Assembly: GCA_031216445.1 (NCBI GenBank)
Contig: CM062205.1
Location: forward strand, 16,887,001-16,951,000
Direction of reading: 5' to 3'
Length of the DNA: 64,000 nucleotides
Source: Lateolabrax maculatus
Taxonomy: Eukaryota > Chordata > Actinopteri > Acropomatiformes > Lateolabracidae
Below the pieces are notes generated by a model. It did not search any database. It was not told the origin of the DNA and saw only the letters and a program-made list of their open reading frames with translations. Shown here one piece after another: positions 22,941 through 34,700 of this stretch (position 1 is its first letter; every line of letters starts with the position of its first letter). The translations under genes and the position numbers were made by a program.

Positions 22941-25135
22941 ATGGCACGGTTTAGGCGCAAGTCCTGCATCACATTAATTGCTTTGGTGTTGCTCGTGCTC
23001 ATAATAACAGCGGTCTTGAAGGCGCTTACACCCGAGGACTCTCCGTTCAGCAGCCCTGTTGGTGCGGAGCCGGAGAAAAAGAATGAGATCCGGGGAGAAA
23101 ACGACAATAAACCTGACCAGACCAAAATGATCGACTCCGCTCAGTCAGACAAAGACAAAGAACTGGAGGCTGCACTGAGGAAGTTCCCTCCTCCCAACTA
23201 CTATCTCCATGCCTTCTACTACGCATGGTACGGGAACCCCAGGTTTGATGGCAAATACATCCACTGGGACCACCCGCAGCTGCCACACTGGGACTTTAAG
23301 GTGGCTCAGGGGTATCCGCAAGGGAGACACAGCCCGCCTGATGACATCGGGTCCAACTTCTACCCCTCTTTAGGGACTTACAGTTCCAGGGATCCTTCCA
23401 TTATAGAGGCTCATATGCAGCAGCTGCGTACAGCAGCCATTGGTAAGAGAGACATTTCTCTAAACTGAACTCCATTCTGTATGCAGAATCACATGTAAAA
23501 TAATCAATCTTCAATGCAATTAGTTATGCATTGAATACGACAAAGTTCTTCCTACAGTATGAAACAAAAAACAAAAGTAGATAATTCTGCTCATTTTCAT
23601 TATTATCATCACCTATGGTTACGCCATATATGATAAACGATAATGTTGAGTTACGCTTTTGGACATCACACTTAAGAGTTGTAAAAGGCCTTTTATCTTC
23701 ATAACAAAATTTAAATTTCCAGATGTCCTTTAACATACATAATCCATATTTTTGACTGATATCAGGAAAATGATTGTTGCCATGTTCATTTCTGTACTGT
23801 ATTACTCCTACGACACATTCAATAACACTGCAGTACATTTACACTTTATGACCTGTCATATTTATGGAGAATTATAGACAAATAAAATGTATTATTTAAT
23901 TATCTGTTTTCTCATTCAGGTTCGTGTTTGAACTGTAACTGTGTTTGTTTTCAGGTGTCATTGCTGTTTCCTGGTATCCTCCTAACATGAAGGATGATAA
24001 TGGTGATCCAACGGATGACTTTGTGCCTTTGCTGCTTGAAGTGGCACATAAATACCATATTAAGGTCTGTATGAAGATATGAGTGACTTTAGTGGCCTTC
24101 TGTTTTGTATTTAGCAGCAGACTAAATGTTTGTATGTGAGATCCTTAAAAACATCTAATACTCTGAACATTGAGGAAAGAAAATCCGACAAATATAAGAA
24201 TTTTCTGTGTTGCCATTGAAAGTGTTGATCTTCTCTAATGTTGCTGTTGCTGTCATTTATGTGTTTACAGGTAGTGTTTCACATTGAACCATACAAAGGA
24301 AGAGATGAAGTCAACATGTTCACTAATGTCAAATACATCATTGAGAAGTGAGAAGTTCAGTGTTTTTTCAGTGTTGTCAGTCAAATGTCAGCACCATGAT
24401 CTTACACTCCCTCTGGAAATCATTCTGTCATGATTGGTGGAATCAATCAATGATTTTATATACTCCTGTGACATCTTTCTTTCTATACTTCTTCCTCACA
24501 GATACAGAGACCACCCGGCTTTCTTCAAGTACCGGACAAACACTGGCAAGCTTCTTCCACTCTTTTATGTGTATGACTCATATCTGATGAACTCGGAGCA
24601 GTGGGCCAAACTGCTCAAACACACAGAGAGTAACAGCATCAGGAACACACCGTATGACGCCATCTTCATCGCTCTGCTAGTTGAGGAGAAACATAAGAGG
24701 GATATCCTGACTGCCGGTTTTGATGGTGTCTACACCTACTTTGCTACTAATGGATTCTCCTATGGGTCCACTCAGCGAAACTGGGAGTCTATTAAAGCTT
24801 TCTGTGAAGATAACAACCTGATGTTCATCCCAAGTGTGGGCCCCGGGTATATTGACACAAGCATTCGACCCTGGAACTTCCAAAACACTCGAAACCGCAT
24901 CAATGGTAAATACTATGAAACAGCGCTGAGCGCTGCATTACAAGCCAGACCTGATTTTATATCTATAACATCTTTTAATGAATGGCACGAGGGGACTCAG
25001 ATTGAAATGGCCATTCCTAAAACAAGCCAGACTGTGTATCTGGACTACCTGCCCAATAAACCTGCAATCTACCTGGAGATTACTCGCAAATGGGCTGCGA
25101 TATTTGGTGGTGAGCGACGAAAATGGCAGGAATGA
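22941..25135 (+). CDS. manea: Glycoprotein endo-alpha-1,2-mannosidase (GH99)
   Basis: MANEA cuts glucosylated mannose from N-glycans in the Golgi, an endo route that bypasses ER glucosidases. Four coding exons: 22941-23442, 23955-24064, 24271-24347 and 24502-25135 (1323 nt, 440 aa; human is 462). The start ATG follows an in-exon acceptor at 22832. Residues about 10-28 form the type II signal anchor (ITLIALVLLVLIITAV), followed by a charged stem to about residue 80. The GH99 domain begins with the FYYAWYGNP motif. The catalytic-site motif FNEWHEGTQIE is intact, with Glu390 and Glu393 by my count matching the paired acidic residues of the family. Intron phases are consistent throughout. fut9 lies downstream, as in human 6q16. 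Confidence 0.96.
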
Positions 25136-25530
25136 TGTGACTGAGAGCCGTACTGAATGTTAATTCATGGTTGTATACAATAATTACATGAAAGCTAAAT
25201 GAAGTTGTAGTTTCAGAATGCACAACAAAATGCAAATGATGAATAACTGTATGACAACAGCCAAATGATTTGCAAAGCCACAGGCAAGTGAACTACATTA
25301 TCTTAATTTATGCTACAGTGATGTATGTAATTTTTTACACCTGAGTGTATTATTGTTAATTTAACTGCTGTCTTATTACTTCTTGTTTACAGAGCCATTT
25401 TTTGGATTCATAACATAAACAGCATGTTTTATCACTGTTCTCCAGCTGAAACTGTGCATAGGCATGTTTCTTGCCATCCTGTAATCTGTGACTATATTAA
25501 ACCTCGATATAAATAAATGAAGTGCACCCT
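25136..25530 (+). other. manea: manea 3' UTR with polyadenylation signal
   Basis: AT-rich sequence from the stop to an AATAAA at 25512-25517, the nearest good signal. Confidence 0.5.
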
Positions 25531-26608
25531 GGAAAGGAAGGAGCGATGCAAGTAAACAAGCAGTCATCTGGTGTAAATCTGCCGCCCCACTCTGCTTCCA
25601 ACTCTGCCTCAGCCCAAAAACAATGCAAGGACAAGCACGACGCACAAGCTTGATATTTGAAAGGCATGTCAAACCTTAAATCAGAGATGACTCACGGTGA
25701 TGACAACAGTAGAGGGGAGACAGGACAGCGGTCCAGTTAATGACAGGCAGATACCGCAGAAAGAGCGTGGAGGGCGATGTCAAGATTATGTTTTATCTGT
25801 GGAATAGTTGACCTTCTTATTAACGGTCCGATGTCATGAGTTGTGCCTGGTACTGTGCAGAACTGGTTACAGTGTACAATCTGAATATTAGGAGGACATG
25901 TTTAACTTCATGTCACTATTATGAGATAAAGTGGCCATTTACCAGGCAGAGGTGGGGGGTCAAATGAAAGACAGAATTGAGTTGCATTATGGGAATTGAG
26001 GGATCCAGTGCTTTTGGAGCTTGACCCATACAAGCGACTGAAAGTCCTGATACCTCAGCCCCTGCTCCCTCGATGGCGACCATTCTTTTATAAAAATCTG
26101 TCTCGCGTCTCTCCCAACTTTATGGAATAATAAATCGCTGAAGTGCATTTTAAATGATGAATTAATGAGCTAATAACTGGCATAACTGGGGATGTTAAAG
26201 GTTTAATGTTGCTGATGGCCACTTTGGGAGGCTCAAGTGCCTGTATGTTATTTGTAGAAGGATTAACCCACGTTTTGTACCGAGCCATCAATCTGTTGAT
26301 GTAAATGACACTAACATTTGCATAAATGACTTACTTAACCGGTGCTTGGTGTACTTGGCCGTGGTGCATTATCGTCAGCGAACCGGCGGTCACAGTTCAG
26401 CCCTCGGCTTGCCGCTACATCACTGGAGAAAAGGCAGCCATGAGCCACACGGACCTCCCGATTATTCTTTCTTCTTTGGATAAACAGAAGCGGATCAGAA
26501 GCCTCCTGATCCGCGCTCCCCCGCAGCAGACATGATTCACCTGTTTGTTCAAAGGAGAAGCGGATGACTGAAGTTGCATTATGCACAAACGCTGAATCTC
26601 AGCATCCC
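25531..26608. other. manea-fut9 intergenic DNA, no gene seen
   Basis: Mixed-composition DNA with short open frames on both strands that resemble no protein I know. GC rises from about 26330 towards the presumed fut9 promoter region. Confidence 0.6.
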
Positions 26609-26656
26609 ACCACACACACACACACACACACACACATACTCACACACACACTCACA
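26609..26656 (+). repeat. (CA)n microsatellite
   Basis: Interrupted CA run (CACACA, with single CATACT and CACTCA breaks) upstream of the putative fut9 5' exon. Confidence 0.9.
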
Positions 26657-26835
26657 CTGGAGCTCCGCCACAGCCTGCAGCTGCATTGACGGTAAACAGA
26701 ACAAGGTAGCGCATGGGCAGCCAGCAGGGAATTATTCCACATCGCATCACATCCCTGAGCATACATGGCGTCCTCACACACCGAGACATGAATTTTGTGT
26801 GCAGGCTAACGGGGTAGCCTCCAATTTTTTTTTTT

Positions 26836-26849
26836 TATATATATATATT

Positions 26850-26881
<32 letters not shown>

Positions 26882-26882
26882 A
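26836..26882 (+). repeat. (TA)n microsatellite between two poly-T tracts
   Basis: An imperfect TA run of about 47 bp is flanked by T tracts at 26825-26836 and 26883-26894. The right T tract runs into TTGCAG at 26893-26898, a good splice acceptor. Confidence 0.9.
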
Positions 26883-26898
26883 TTTTTTTTTTTTGCAG

Positions 26899-27155
26899 CC
26901 ATCATTCTTTGCGTCGGTGTGCAGCAGCGGGGAAGATTCAGCGCACATTGCTACAGTAGGTACCATCATTTTCTGGATCGAGACGATGGATGTGGGCTCA
27001 TCCGGATCTATTCCTGCAAATACGGCGGGCGGGTGCGATTTTCTATTCCAAACGCATCCCCATCTTCCGTATGTTGCAAGGTGTCTTTGAAAAGGGAACG
27101 GACCTCTGGGGGAAATGAGAAGGAAGGTCTATTTTGACTCACGCCTGTCGAGATG
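26899..27155 (+). other. fut9: Putative non-coding 5' exon of fut9
   Basis: A strong polypyrimidine tract plus GCAG ends at 26898, and a GTGAGT donor begins at 27156. The bounded 257 bp is CpG-richer than its surroundings. The fut9 coding exon has an acceptor just before its ATG, so upstream 5' UTR exons are expected, as in mammals. Transcription could instead start inside this stretch. The last three bases are an ATG in good context, which would open a short upstream frame if spliced to 29694. Confidence 0.4.
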
Positions 27156-29693
27156 GTGAGTGAAATGCATGGCTATTTCTTTTTTTTTTTTTTCCTTTCT
27201 TCCCCTGCACCCCGTGGCTGATGAGCAGTACCTGCTTTTCATGACAAATCCTCGCCAGCTAATTAGAAATGATCTCCACAGAGAAAAAAAAAAAAAAAAA
27301 TGTCACAATAAATCCACTGACCGGCGCTTTACCATTTTCCCATCGGGTGTTTAATTATACGTTTACACGTTTATATTATACATTTTGAATGCATTACACA
27401 GTTTACACTTTAGCAGAATGTAGGTTTTTTTTACCTCCAGTGAAGGCGATTTGTATTTCAAATCTCACATTGCTCTCTTAGCCGTGTTTGCGTTGCACAT
27501 ACTATACATTTTTTTTTCCAGCACCATCCTCCACGCTATTATTTATATTCTGCGCGTTTTTGGTGCGCAAAAGGATGTTGTGGTAGGCAACACACTGAAC
27601 ATATTCCAGTGAGTCTCCAATATTCTATATACATATATGCAATATCTCACCAAGAGACAACCATTTTAAACAGTATATCGACTACAGCATCACGTTTTAA
27701 AATGACCTTCAGTGCTCGGTGGCTGGAGATTGATTCTCACCTGGGATGGAGTGTCCTTTTACAATCAGTGCTGTGGCCTTCCTGACACAATACACATAAA
27801 TCAAAGTGGAATAATGGGGGGGGGGGGGGGGAGTCATTTTGCAGGACATGTGTGCTGCCATTTAGCCCACCTGTCCCTAAACCACATCAGGGATTTGATG
27901 CATCCCTGTGACTGATCCCACCAAAAATCTGTGCCTGCGTTTTTTTTTTTTTTCCGCCTCTCTCCAGTCATTTCAAACGTAGCCCCGCTGCAGACCACTC
28001 ACCCATGCGCTGCTCTTTCCGTGTCCCAAATGCATCACAGTGCATTTGACAAAACCCCAGCTATTCCATTTAAATTCCTCAGGAATGCTTGAGCTGCACG
28101 TGTCTCACTCAGGTCTCATTTGTTGGTACAGACATGGGAAGAAGAGAGGATCGTATCTACTGTGTGAGCCACATTACCCTCTCATGTTCAATACTCTGAC
28201 CTCAGCACCATCACCATGGAGACACTATAACTTTATCACACTCTGCATATTTAATAGGCCAGATTTTGATATCTGCACTACTGCACACTTCAGCCTTTCT
28301 GAATCTATACTGTGTTTTACATATTTGATGCCAACATACAGGCATGGGCAGCATCCTCTGTAAAGCAGAGAGCTTATCGCTGCTGCTGACAGAAAACATG
28401 TTTCAGCGGTGTAAGAGGATTTGCCTACATGAAAATGTATTGATACCGTAAGCCTTTAAAAGGAGTTGCACTCATCTGGCCCTGGTTCGTGTTGCCTTTG
28501 TGCACAGATCTGTGTACCTAAATCACAGATGGGAGAGATGAAGGGGTGCTGTCATACATAAGGTCAATATCATTCCCCATATGTCATATTGGGCAGATGA
28601 TGTGCGGAAAATCCGTGTTGGAGCAGGTCTTACTGATTTAAATGTACTTCAGTGGAATAAAAAACAATGTCATCTCTCAAGGTTTGTGTCTGCACTTGGT
28701 GTCTCAATCTGCTTGTATGGCCTCTTTATGCACCATGCAGGTGTGTTGAGTCCCAGAGAGCTGGAGAGTCAGGGGGGCCTTTCTACTCTCCCCAGCCTTA
28801 AGATGGCAGCATTCTCTTTCTCATTGTATATGACAAAAACTAATAACAGCTGGAAGCTTACATCCATGCTTAACTAGAAAATTTGAAATAACATCTGTGA
28901 TTAACTGGCAATATGGTTTTGCAATAACCTTAGTGTTTTGCATTTTATTTTCCAGCCAATTTAAAAGATTTGTTTGTGTAGATACAGCTTATCTCTGCAT
29001 GTTAATTGCGTATGACCTCCAGACGTTATACCGCATGCTTTTGCTGTGGTGATGTTGAGTTTCTTTCCCACTCTCTTGCCCTAATTGATTCTCTCTGATT
29101 TTCTTTCTCTGCTCACGTAAAGGAGGCATCATTAAGAAGACCTGTACATTCAAGATCAAACACCCCTCATTAGATCATTACGGATCATTGTTATTCTGCG
29201 TAAGAGCAAAGAGGAATCTCTTAGCTGTGACCTGCGCATTTTTTTGTCTATGAGCACTGAATCACAAAGAAGATTGATCCCACCGTCGACCCAATGTAGG
29301 AACTGCTCCCTCTGATTCCCAAAAGCTCTACTCTTGCTTGGATTTCAGCGTTCAGTCAAATCCACCAGGTTTGTATGATAATGTGCCTGAGGAGGCAACG
29401 CTTTTTTCTTTATGAGTATTGATTCAGAGTAATGGGTGACTTACGCATGGCAGGGTGCATGCTCACAGATTCTTGCAAGAATAGGAACACTGTGTTCACA
29501 TGCAGATGCTCACAAGCAAACTGTATTTAATTGAGGCACAAATGATTCAGAATCAATGATCCAGTGTAATAGACATTATAAACACATGGTAGTGATGTGC
29601 AACATCTTTACATGACTAAGTCATTAGTCTGTTGTATCCTCTTGATCATGACTTTATTCTGACTTTTTTTTCTCTTTGGTGTGGCCTTTTTAG
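27156..29693 (+). other. fut9: Presumed fut9 5' UTR intron
   Basis: From the GTGAGT donor to the TTTTTAG acceptor before the coding exon. It holds an A-run (27283-27300), a G-run of about 16 (27816-27831) and AT-rich DNA. No coding sequence was recognised. Its status as an intron depends on the putative exon at 26899-27155. Confidence 0.4.
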
Positions 29694-29701
29694 GACAGAG
29701 T

Positions 29702-30784
29702 ATGCCATCTGCACCTTTTCACAGAATCCTACGACCCCTTCTGCTCGGCACTTTCATACTGGGATGCTTTGTGACTCTGTTTTTGATGTATTTTAAACCA
29801 TCCACCAGCTGGTTATCGGGTCCTGTAGAGTCAACGGTATCCACAGACCGGGTCAAGAACCTCTTCTCCACCAAGAGTGATAAAAACGTGACCACCGTGC
29901 TGATCTGGCTCTGGCCCTTCGGACAAACCTACGACCTGAGCGTGTGCAGCTCCCTCTTCAACATCGAGGGCTGTTTCATCACAGCGGACAGAAACCTCTA
30001 CAACAAGTCGGATGGGGTCGTCATCCATCACCGAGACATCTGCACTGACCTGTCCAACCTGCCACCGCTCCAGCGGCCATCCTTCCAGAAGTGGATATGG
30101 ATGAACTTGGAGTCGCCGTCGCACTCCTCCCAGCTGCCTGGGATCGAGAACCTGTTCAATCTGACTCTCAATTACCGTCAGGATGCCGACATTGAAGTGC
30201 CTTATGGGTCCATCGTAGCAGCGGAGGGTGAGGAGGACTTTGTCCCACCCAGCAAAAACAAGCTGATCTGCTGGATTGTGAGCAACTGGAACCAGGACCA
30301 TGTGCGGGTGAAATACTACAATGAGCTGTACAAACACATTGAGGTTCATGCGTATGGACAAGCCTTCGGGGAGTACATTGCTGACCAAGATTACTTCCCC
30401 ACCATCGCCAGCTGTAAGTTCTACCTGGCTTTTGAGAACTCCATCCACAAGGACTACATTACTGAAAAACTGTACAACCCGCTCTCTGTGGGGACAGTGC
30501 CAGTGGTTCTCGGCCCGCCCCGGCAGAACTACGAGAACTTTATCCAGGGAGACGCCTTCATCCATGTGGACGACTTCACCTCACCCAAGGAGCTGGCCGA
30601 TTACCTGCTGCTCCTGGACAAGAACGAGGAAATGTACCTCAGGTACTTTGAGTGGCGGAGGCACTTTAAAGTAAAGAAGGCCTATTTCTGGGCAGAGCAC
30701 ACATGTCTGGCCTGTGATTACCTGCGTAGGCACAAGGAGTACAAGGCATTCAATAACCTTGACAAGTGGTACTGGGGCGGATAG
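29702..30784 (+). CDS. fut9: 4-galactosyl-N-acetylglucosaminide 3-alpha-L-fucosyltransferase 9
   Basis: FUT9 transfers fucose from GDP-fucose in alpha-1,3 linkage to lactosamine, making the Lewis x (CD15) epitope in the Golgi. The coding region is one exon of 360 aa (human 359). I chose the ATG at 29702, eight bases after the TTTTTAG acceptor at 29693; the frame upstream of it is intronic. Residues about 8-32 form the type II anchor (LLLGTFILGCFVTLFLMYF). The GT10 features are in order: WPFGQTYDL, HHRDI, FQKWIWMNLESP, an NLTLNYR glycosylation and fold motif, CWIVSNWN, YGQAFGEY, and the donor-binding motif FENSIHKDYITEKLYN followed by GTVPVVLGP. The C-terminal CLACDY cysteines are kept. Protein length and motifs fit FUT9 rather than FUT4 or FUT7. 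Confidence 0.97.
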   Translation: MPSAPFHRILRPLLLGTFILGCFVTLFLMYFKPSTSWLSGPVESTVSTDRVKNLFSTKSDKNVTTVLIWLWPFGQTYDLSVCSSLFNIEGCFITADRNLYNKSDGVVIHHRDICTDLSNLPPLQRPSFQKWIWMNLESPSHSSQLPGIENLFNLTLNYRQDADIEVPYGSIVAAEGEEDFVPPSKNKLICWIVSNWNQDHVRVKYYNELYKHIEVHAYGQAFGEYIADQDYFPTIASCKFYLAFENSIHKDYITEKLYNPLSVGTVPVVLGPPRQNYENFIQGDAFIHVDDFTSPKELADYLLLLDKNEEMYLRYFEWRRHFKVKKAYFWAEHTCLACDYLRRHKEYKAFNNLDKWYWGG

Positions 30785-33480
30785 TGCTTTGAAGGGCTAT
30801 GCAGTGCTTGTTTTGTTGTCGAAGGCAGTGCTTTAAGATTTTTGTCCTTCGGTTAACATGAAGGTTCATTACTGTTCAGTCCCAAGCTCCCGAATGATGT
30901 TTTTCTATTGGTTCAGAGGCCCAGTGAGACATCCATCTTGATTTTTTTATTTGCAAGCCAATTTCGCTAAGCCTTACTTTGCCTTTTTGTTATTCATTTA
31001 TTATTTATTTCTTATGAATTCCAAATGCACTACATTTTTTACTGTTATTTTAGACCATGTTTTGCTTAACATGCCCACATTTGCTGCTATTTTTTATTTT
31101 TTTGTTCTAATATTAGTATGATTGCGTGATTGTATGGATGTTCTTGTATAATAGATTCATTATGCAAGGTTGTTTTTTTTTTTCTTTCAAAATCACCTTT
31201 TCATGAAGCGGCACAAAGCGGACATGGGAATACTACTGGCTGCAGAAGGAGACTGACATAAAAATATTTATGTAATATTTATTCAAGTGAGGCATTATAT
31301 GATAAAAACAATCTCATTTGTGCTAGTGATGCAGTCACCTATGCAGTGTTTACTGAACTCAAATGTGAAAGTAGTTCAATTTTGTCATGTACATATTGTG
31401 TAATTTTGGAATTATGTAGCTGTAATTTTTTTCTCCATATTTTTGTAAGTTTGCATTTGCACTGCTAATCCAACTGTTACCTATCTTTACATATGTACAG
31501 TAAGACAGACGGTCATCATATTCTGTGGTTGTAGATGGCATATGGTGATCAATACCCCGGTAGTCTCCGACAGCAGATGTGACTCTGCTCTGTGAGAGGG
31601 AGGTTACTATTTTAATCATGTTGTGAATTGTTCATCGTCACATGTGATGTGTCACAGTGCAGTCTCGTGTGGATGATGATCGTACAGTACAGAACCATTG
31701 CACTGCAATATGAAGCTCCCGCACACCTTACTATGTTGCATTCAGATTTGATCCACAAAAGTCTGTAATTTTTAATTGAATACACTGGAAAGAGCACAAA
31801 ATGAACATGTTACTGAATCATTTGATTAAGCAATTTTGCTATGTGTACTGTACTGTCATCCCACAATGTGACCTTAAATATTTACACTATTTTAAGCAGA
31901 TGTTACCATATGGATGAAGTGGGTGTGAATTAGGTTGAAATCAGATCAGGTGAGATCTGCCCACATGTTTGGAGCCTGTTTCTAAAAATGGGAAAGATAT
32001 GAAACGATTACTGCAAGATTATCCATATTTCTGTCTTTGAATCATCACACCGCAGTGTTGTTTGGGGAGTTAGAAAGTGCATGTGAAAGATATTTTTTCT
32101 GGATTTTTTATTTACACTCCTGTTTACAGTTGTGTGGCTTGCCAGCCAACCTACACCACTCAAGATCACACTACAAAAAGACAGCTCAGCATCTGTAGAT
32201 ATCACATCACTTTTAAATGTTGTCAGAACAGCTAATCCATGAACAATGCATCTCAACAGCACTCAGCAGCTATTGACATGATGGTTACGTTTTTACAGAA
32301 AGTACTGTGCAAAACCATGTCAACATTTTATGCAAGATGGGCCAGCGTCTTCTTGGTCACAGTACTCAAACATGTTTCAGGTTATTATCATTGTGATATT
32401 TCTTCACTGTCAAAGGGACCATGGATGTAAATTAGGATGAATTCAATTATTTTTCTTATGGAAAATGGTTCCAAATGCCATAGTGAAACCTGTGTATAAA
32501 CCTTGCAGTGAACTGAATCATCATCTGGATCAAACCAACCCACTAACACAGATCATTCCTGTATGTGCACCAGACTGAGGGAGCTCCAACAGTGTTTGCA
32601 TTAATGGGGAAAAGAAACAGTGCGTTGTATATATTTTTAATGTTCAAATCTCTTTATAACATGCCAGTGTTGTCAGGCAGTGGATGTAATTTCGCTGCAA
32701 GTAACGTTGGTGCTTCAAGAGGCTGTGAATGAAGGTGAAAGGAGAGAGACACTTGAAAAAGGATAACGTCAGAGACAATGGTTTTAGTGTTGTTTGGTGG
32801 ACGTTTTTCATCAAGGGAGGCAATTTTACACTGACGTTTTTTTTCTTTTCTTTTATGATTAGGCGATAATCCTGTTGGCATGACCTAATTGAATAAGTCA
32901 TGCCAAAATGCAGCAGAGATATAGCACTTTTATTCATGTGGAGTTGTGTGACTCACTGTGCTGGTGCCTGTCTTAGATGGAGCTATTGTGAGTTTAGAAA
33001 CTGTCATCCAAGACCTCGGCTGTCCCAGAGATTAACTGTGTGACTGCCACTCATGGTTTCATATTGTACAGTCCAATCTCATGTATGAAAACAAAGGTTT
33101 CTTGTCCAATGTGGTTGGTGACTTTAAGGAACGTTTTTTTTTTTTTGTTTGTTTTTTTCATGTTGTCCGTCTCTTTCATCCTCTCTCCCCTTTTCTCTTT
33201 TTGCACAAAAAGCTACATGGGGAGCTGTGGCTTCTCTATCCCCTGTCTGAGTCTGTGAGTGTGTCACAGCACCAGAGAGTGAATCAGGATGTCTCTGGAT
33301 ACTATGTGACCTGGCACTGATTTTGCCGGAGTCCTTAAAAACACTAAATACCGAGCATTTTCTGCCAGTTAACTGAAATAATCAGTAAGTCAATCAGTAC
33401 AAGTTTTTTGCCAAATCATTGTATTTTGCCAAATGTTGTGTTTAACTGTAGATGTCTGATAGTGTCAAAGAAAAATAAAG
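30785..33480 (+). other. fut9: Probable long fut9 3' UTR
   Basis: AT-rich, gene-free DNA after the stop. AATAAA at 33473-33478 could mark a 2.7-kb UTR; mammalian FUT9 also has a long one. Where the transcript really ends cannot be told from sequence. Confidence 0.4.
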
Positions 33481-33633
33481 ATATGGACAAATGAGCAAAC
33501 ATGAGTGGCGCATACAGCATGTTTTTGTAAAGAGACAGATGATGATATATTTGATGTTAACCTTCTGGAATAATCTTACACTGAAACAATTTTCCCAACA
33601 AAAAACAGATTCTGTTGTTGTTCGCTACCCTTA

Positions 33634-33990
33634 AAGGAATAGTTTGACATTTTGGGAAATAAACTTGCTTGCTTTCTTGCCAACAGTTAGATGAGAAGAT
33701 TGATACCAACCTCATGTTTTTATGGTAAATCAGTAGCAAGAACCAGAAGCTGCTTAGCTTAACATTTTTTACTGGGGGTTAAACAAATGAGATATAACAT
33801 CTTCATTAGTGAGTTTTTCCAGGTGCTGGTAGGTGGATTTTGTAACCTTTGGACAGAGCCCGTCATTTCCACTCTTTATGCAAAGCTGACCAGCTGCTGG
33901 ATGTAGCTTCATGTTTATTGTATCGTAAAGTGGTATCGATCTTCTCATCTAATTCTTGGCAAGAAAGTAGTAAAGGCATTTTCCAAAACC
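33634..33990 (+). repeat. Foldback element with long inverted arms
   Basis: The left arm (about 33672-33708, including AGTTAGATGAGAAGATTGAT) pairs with the right arm (33931-33966, including ATCGATCTTCTCATCTAATT). Outside these, GACATTTTGGGAAA near 33645 faces CATTTTCCAAAA near 33976. The middle has CCAGCTGCTGGATGTAGCTT. I recognise this as an abundant percomorph foldback element. A fragment of the same family is at 39441-39531. Confidence 0.8.
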
Positions 33991-34395
33991 GTAAACTTGA
34001 GTTCTTCAAGTTGGAGAAAGTGCATTGGTCTTAACACATTTGCATCTATATCTAATGTAATTTCCACAGATGTTGCCCACACTGTTCTCCAGTGCCATGT
34101 AATGCAGGCGGAGGTATAAATAGCTATCCAAAAGCCTTGATAAGTGATTGATGAGAATGAGGAGAGTGTGTTGTGGTGGTTACGCCTCGATCCTCCGGCT
34201 GTTGTTAGTTACCCTATATCCTCACAAGCACTCTGGTATTTGCAGTCATCTCCTCCACCACATAGAGATGACACATCTTTGTCAACTGCTTTCACTCAAC
34301 ACTGCAGGTCAAAATGTTACATAAGTCTGTGTGTTGCCGGGTGATCAGTGGCAAAAATAATCCATCCATGTTAGTTAGGGATTAATGCAAAAATT

Positions 34396-34700
34396 CAGGT
34401 GGCGCTGGGGGGATTGTCCCACCAGTTTTCAGAACTCGAGACAGTTTCGTAGAGGAGGACACAGAGCAACTAGCTGGTGAACATAGTGGAGCATTTAGCA
34501 GCTAAAGAGCCCAATATTTCCTTCAGAAGGTGGTGGAGACCAAAAACAAAGCTAAAAGGAAAGTGACGATTGGACTTACTCATTCTTAATGGCCAGAATT
34601 AGAATAATAATATTGCCCCATCTACTGGATGTGTAAATAGGCAGCTGTTTGCTAACACATCAGTTTTTGGGCTCTGAAAACTGTCTGAGATTGAGTAAAG
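34396..34700 (+). repeat. Interspersed element (AGCTGGTGAACATAGTGGAG type)
   Basis: AACATAGTGGAGCATTTAGC and GTGGAGACCAAAAACAAAGC are blocks that I recognise from a dispersed repeat in percomorph fish. No second copy is seen in this window. Boundaries are approximate. Confidence 0.5.

Noticed and set aside
29681..29701. GTG start upstream of the fut9 ATG
   Set aside because: It lies before the TTTTTAG acceptor at 29693, so it is intronic; the ATG at 29702 matches the family's length.
29831..30565. 244-codon open frame antisense to fut9
   Set aside because: Shadow of the highly biased fut9 coding sequence; the protein shows no domain and the sense frame is clearly FUT9.
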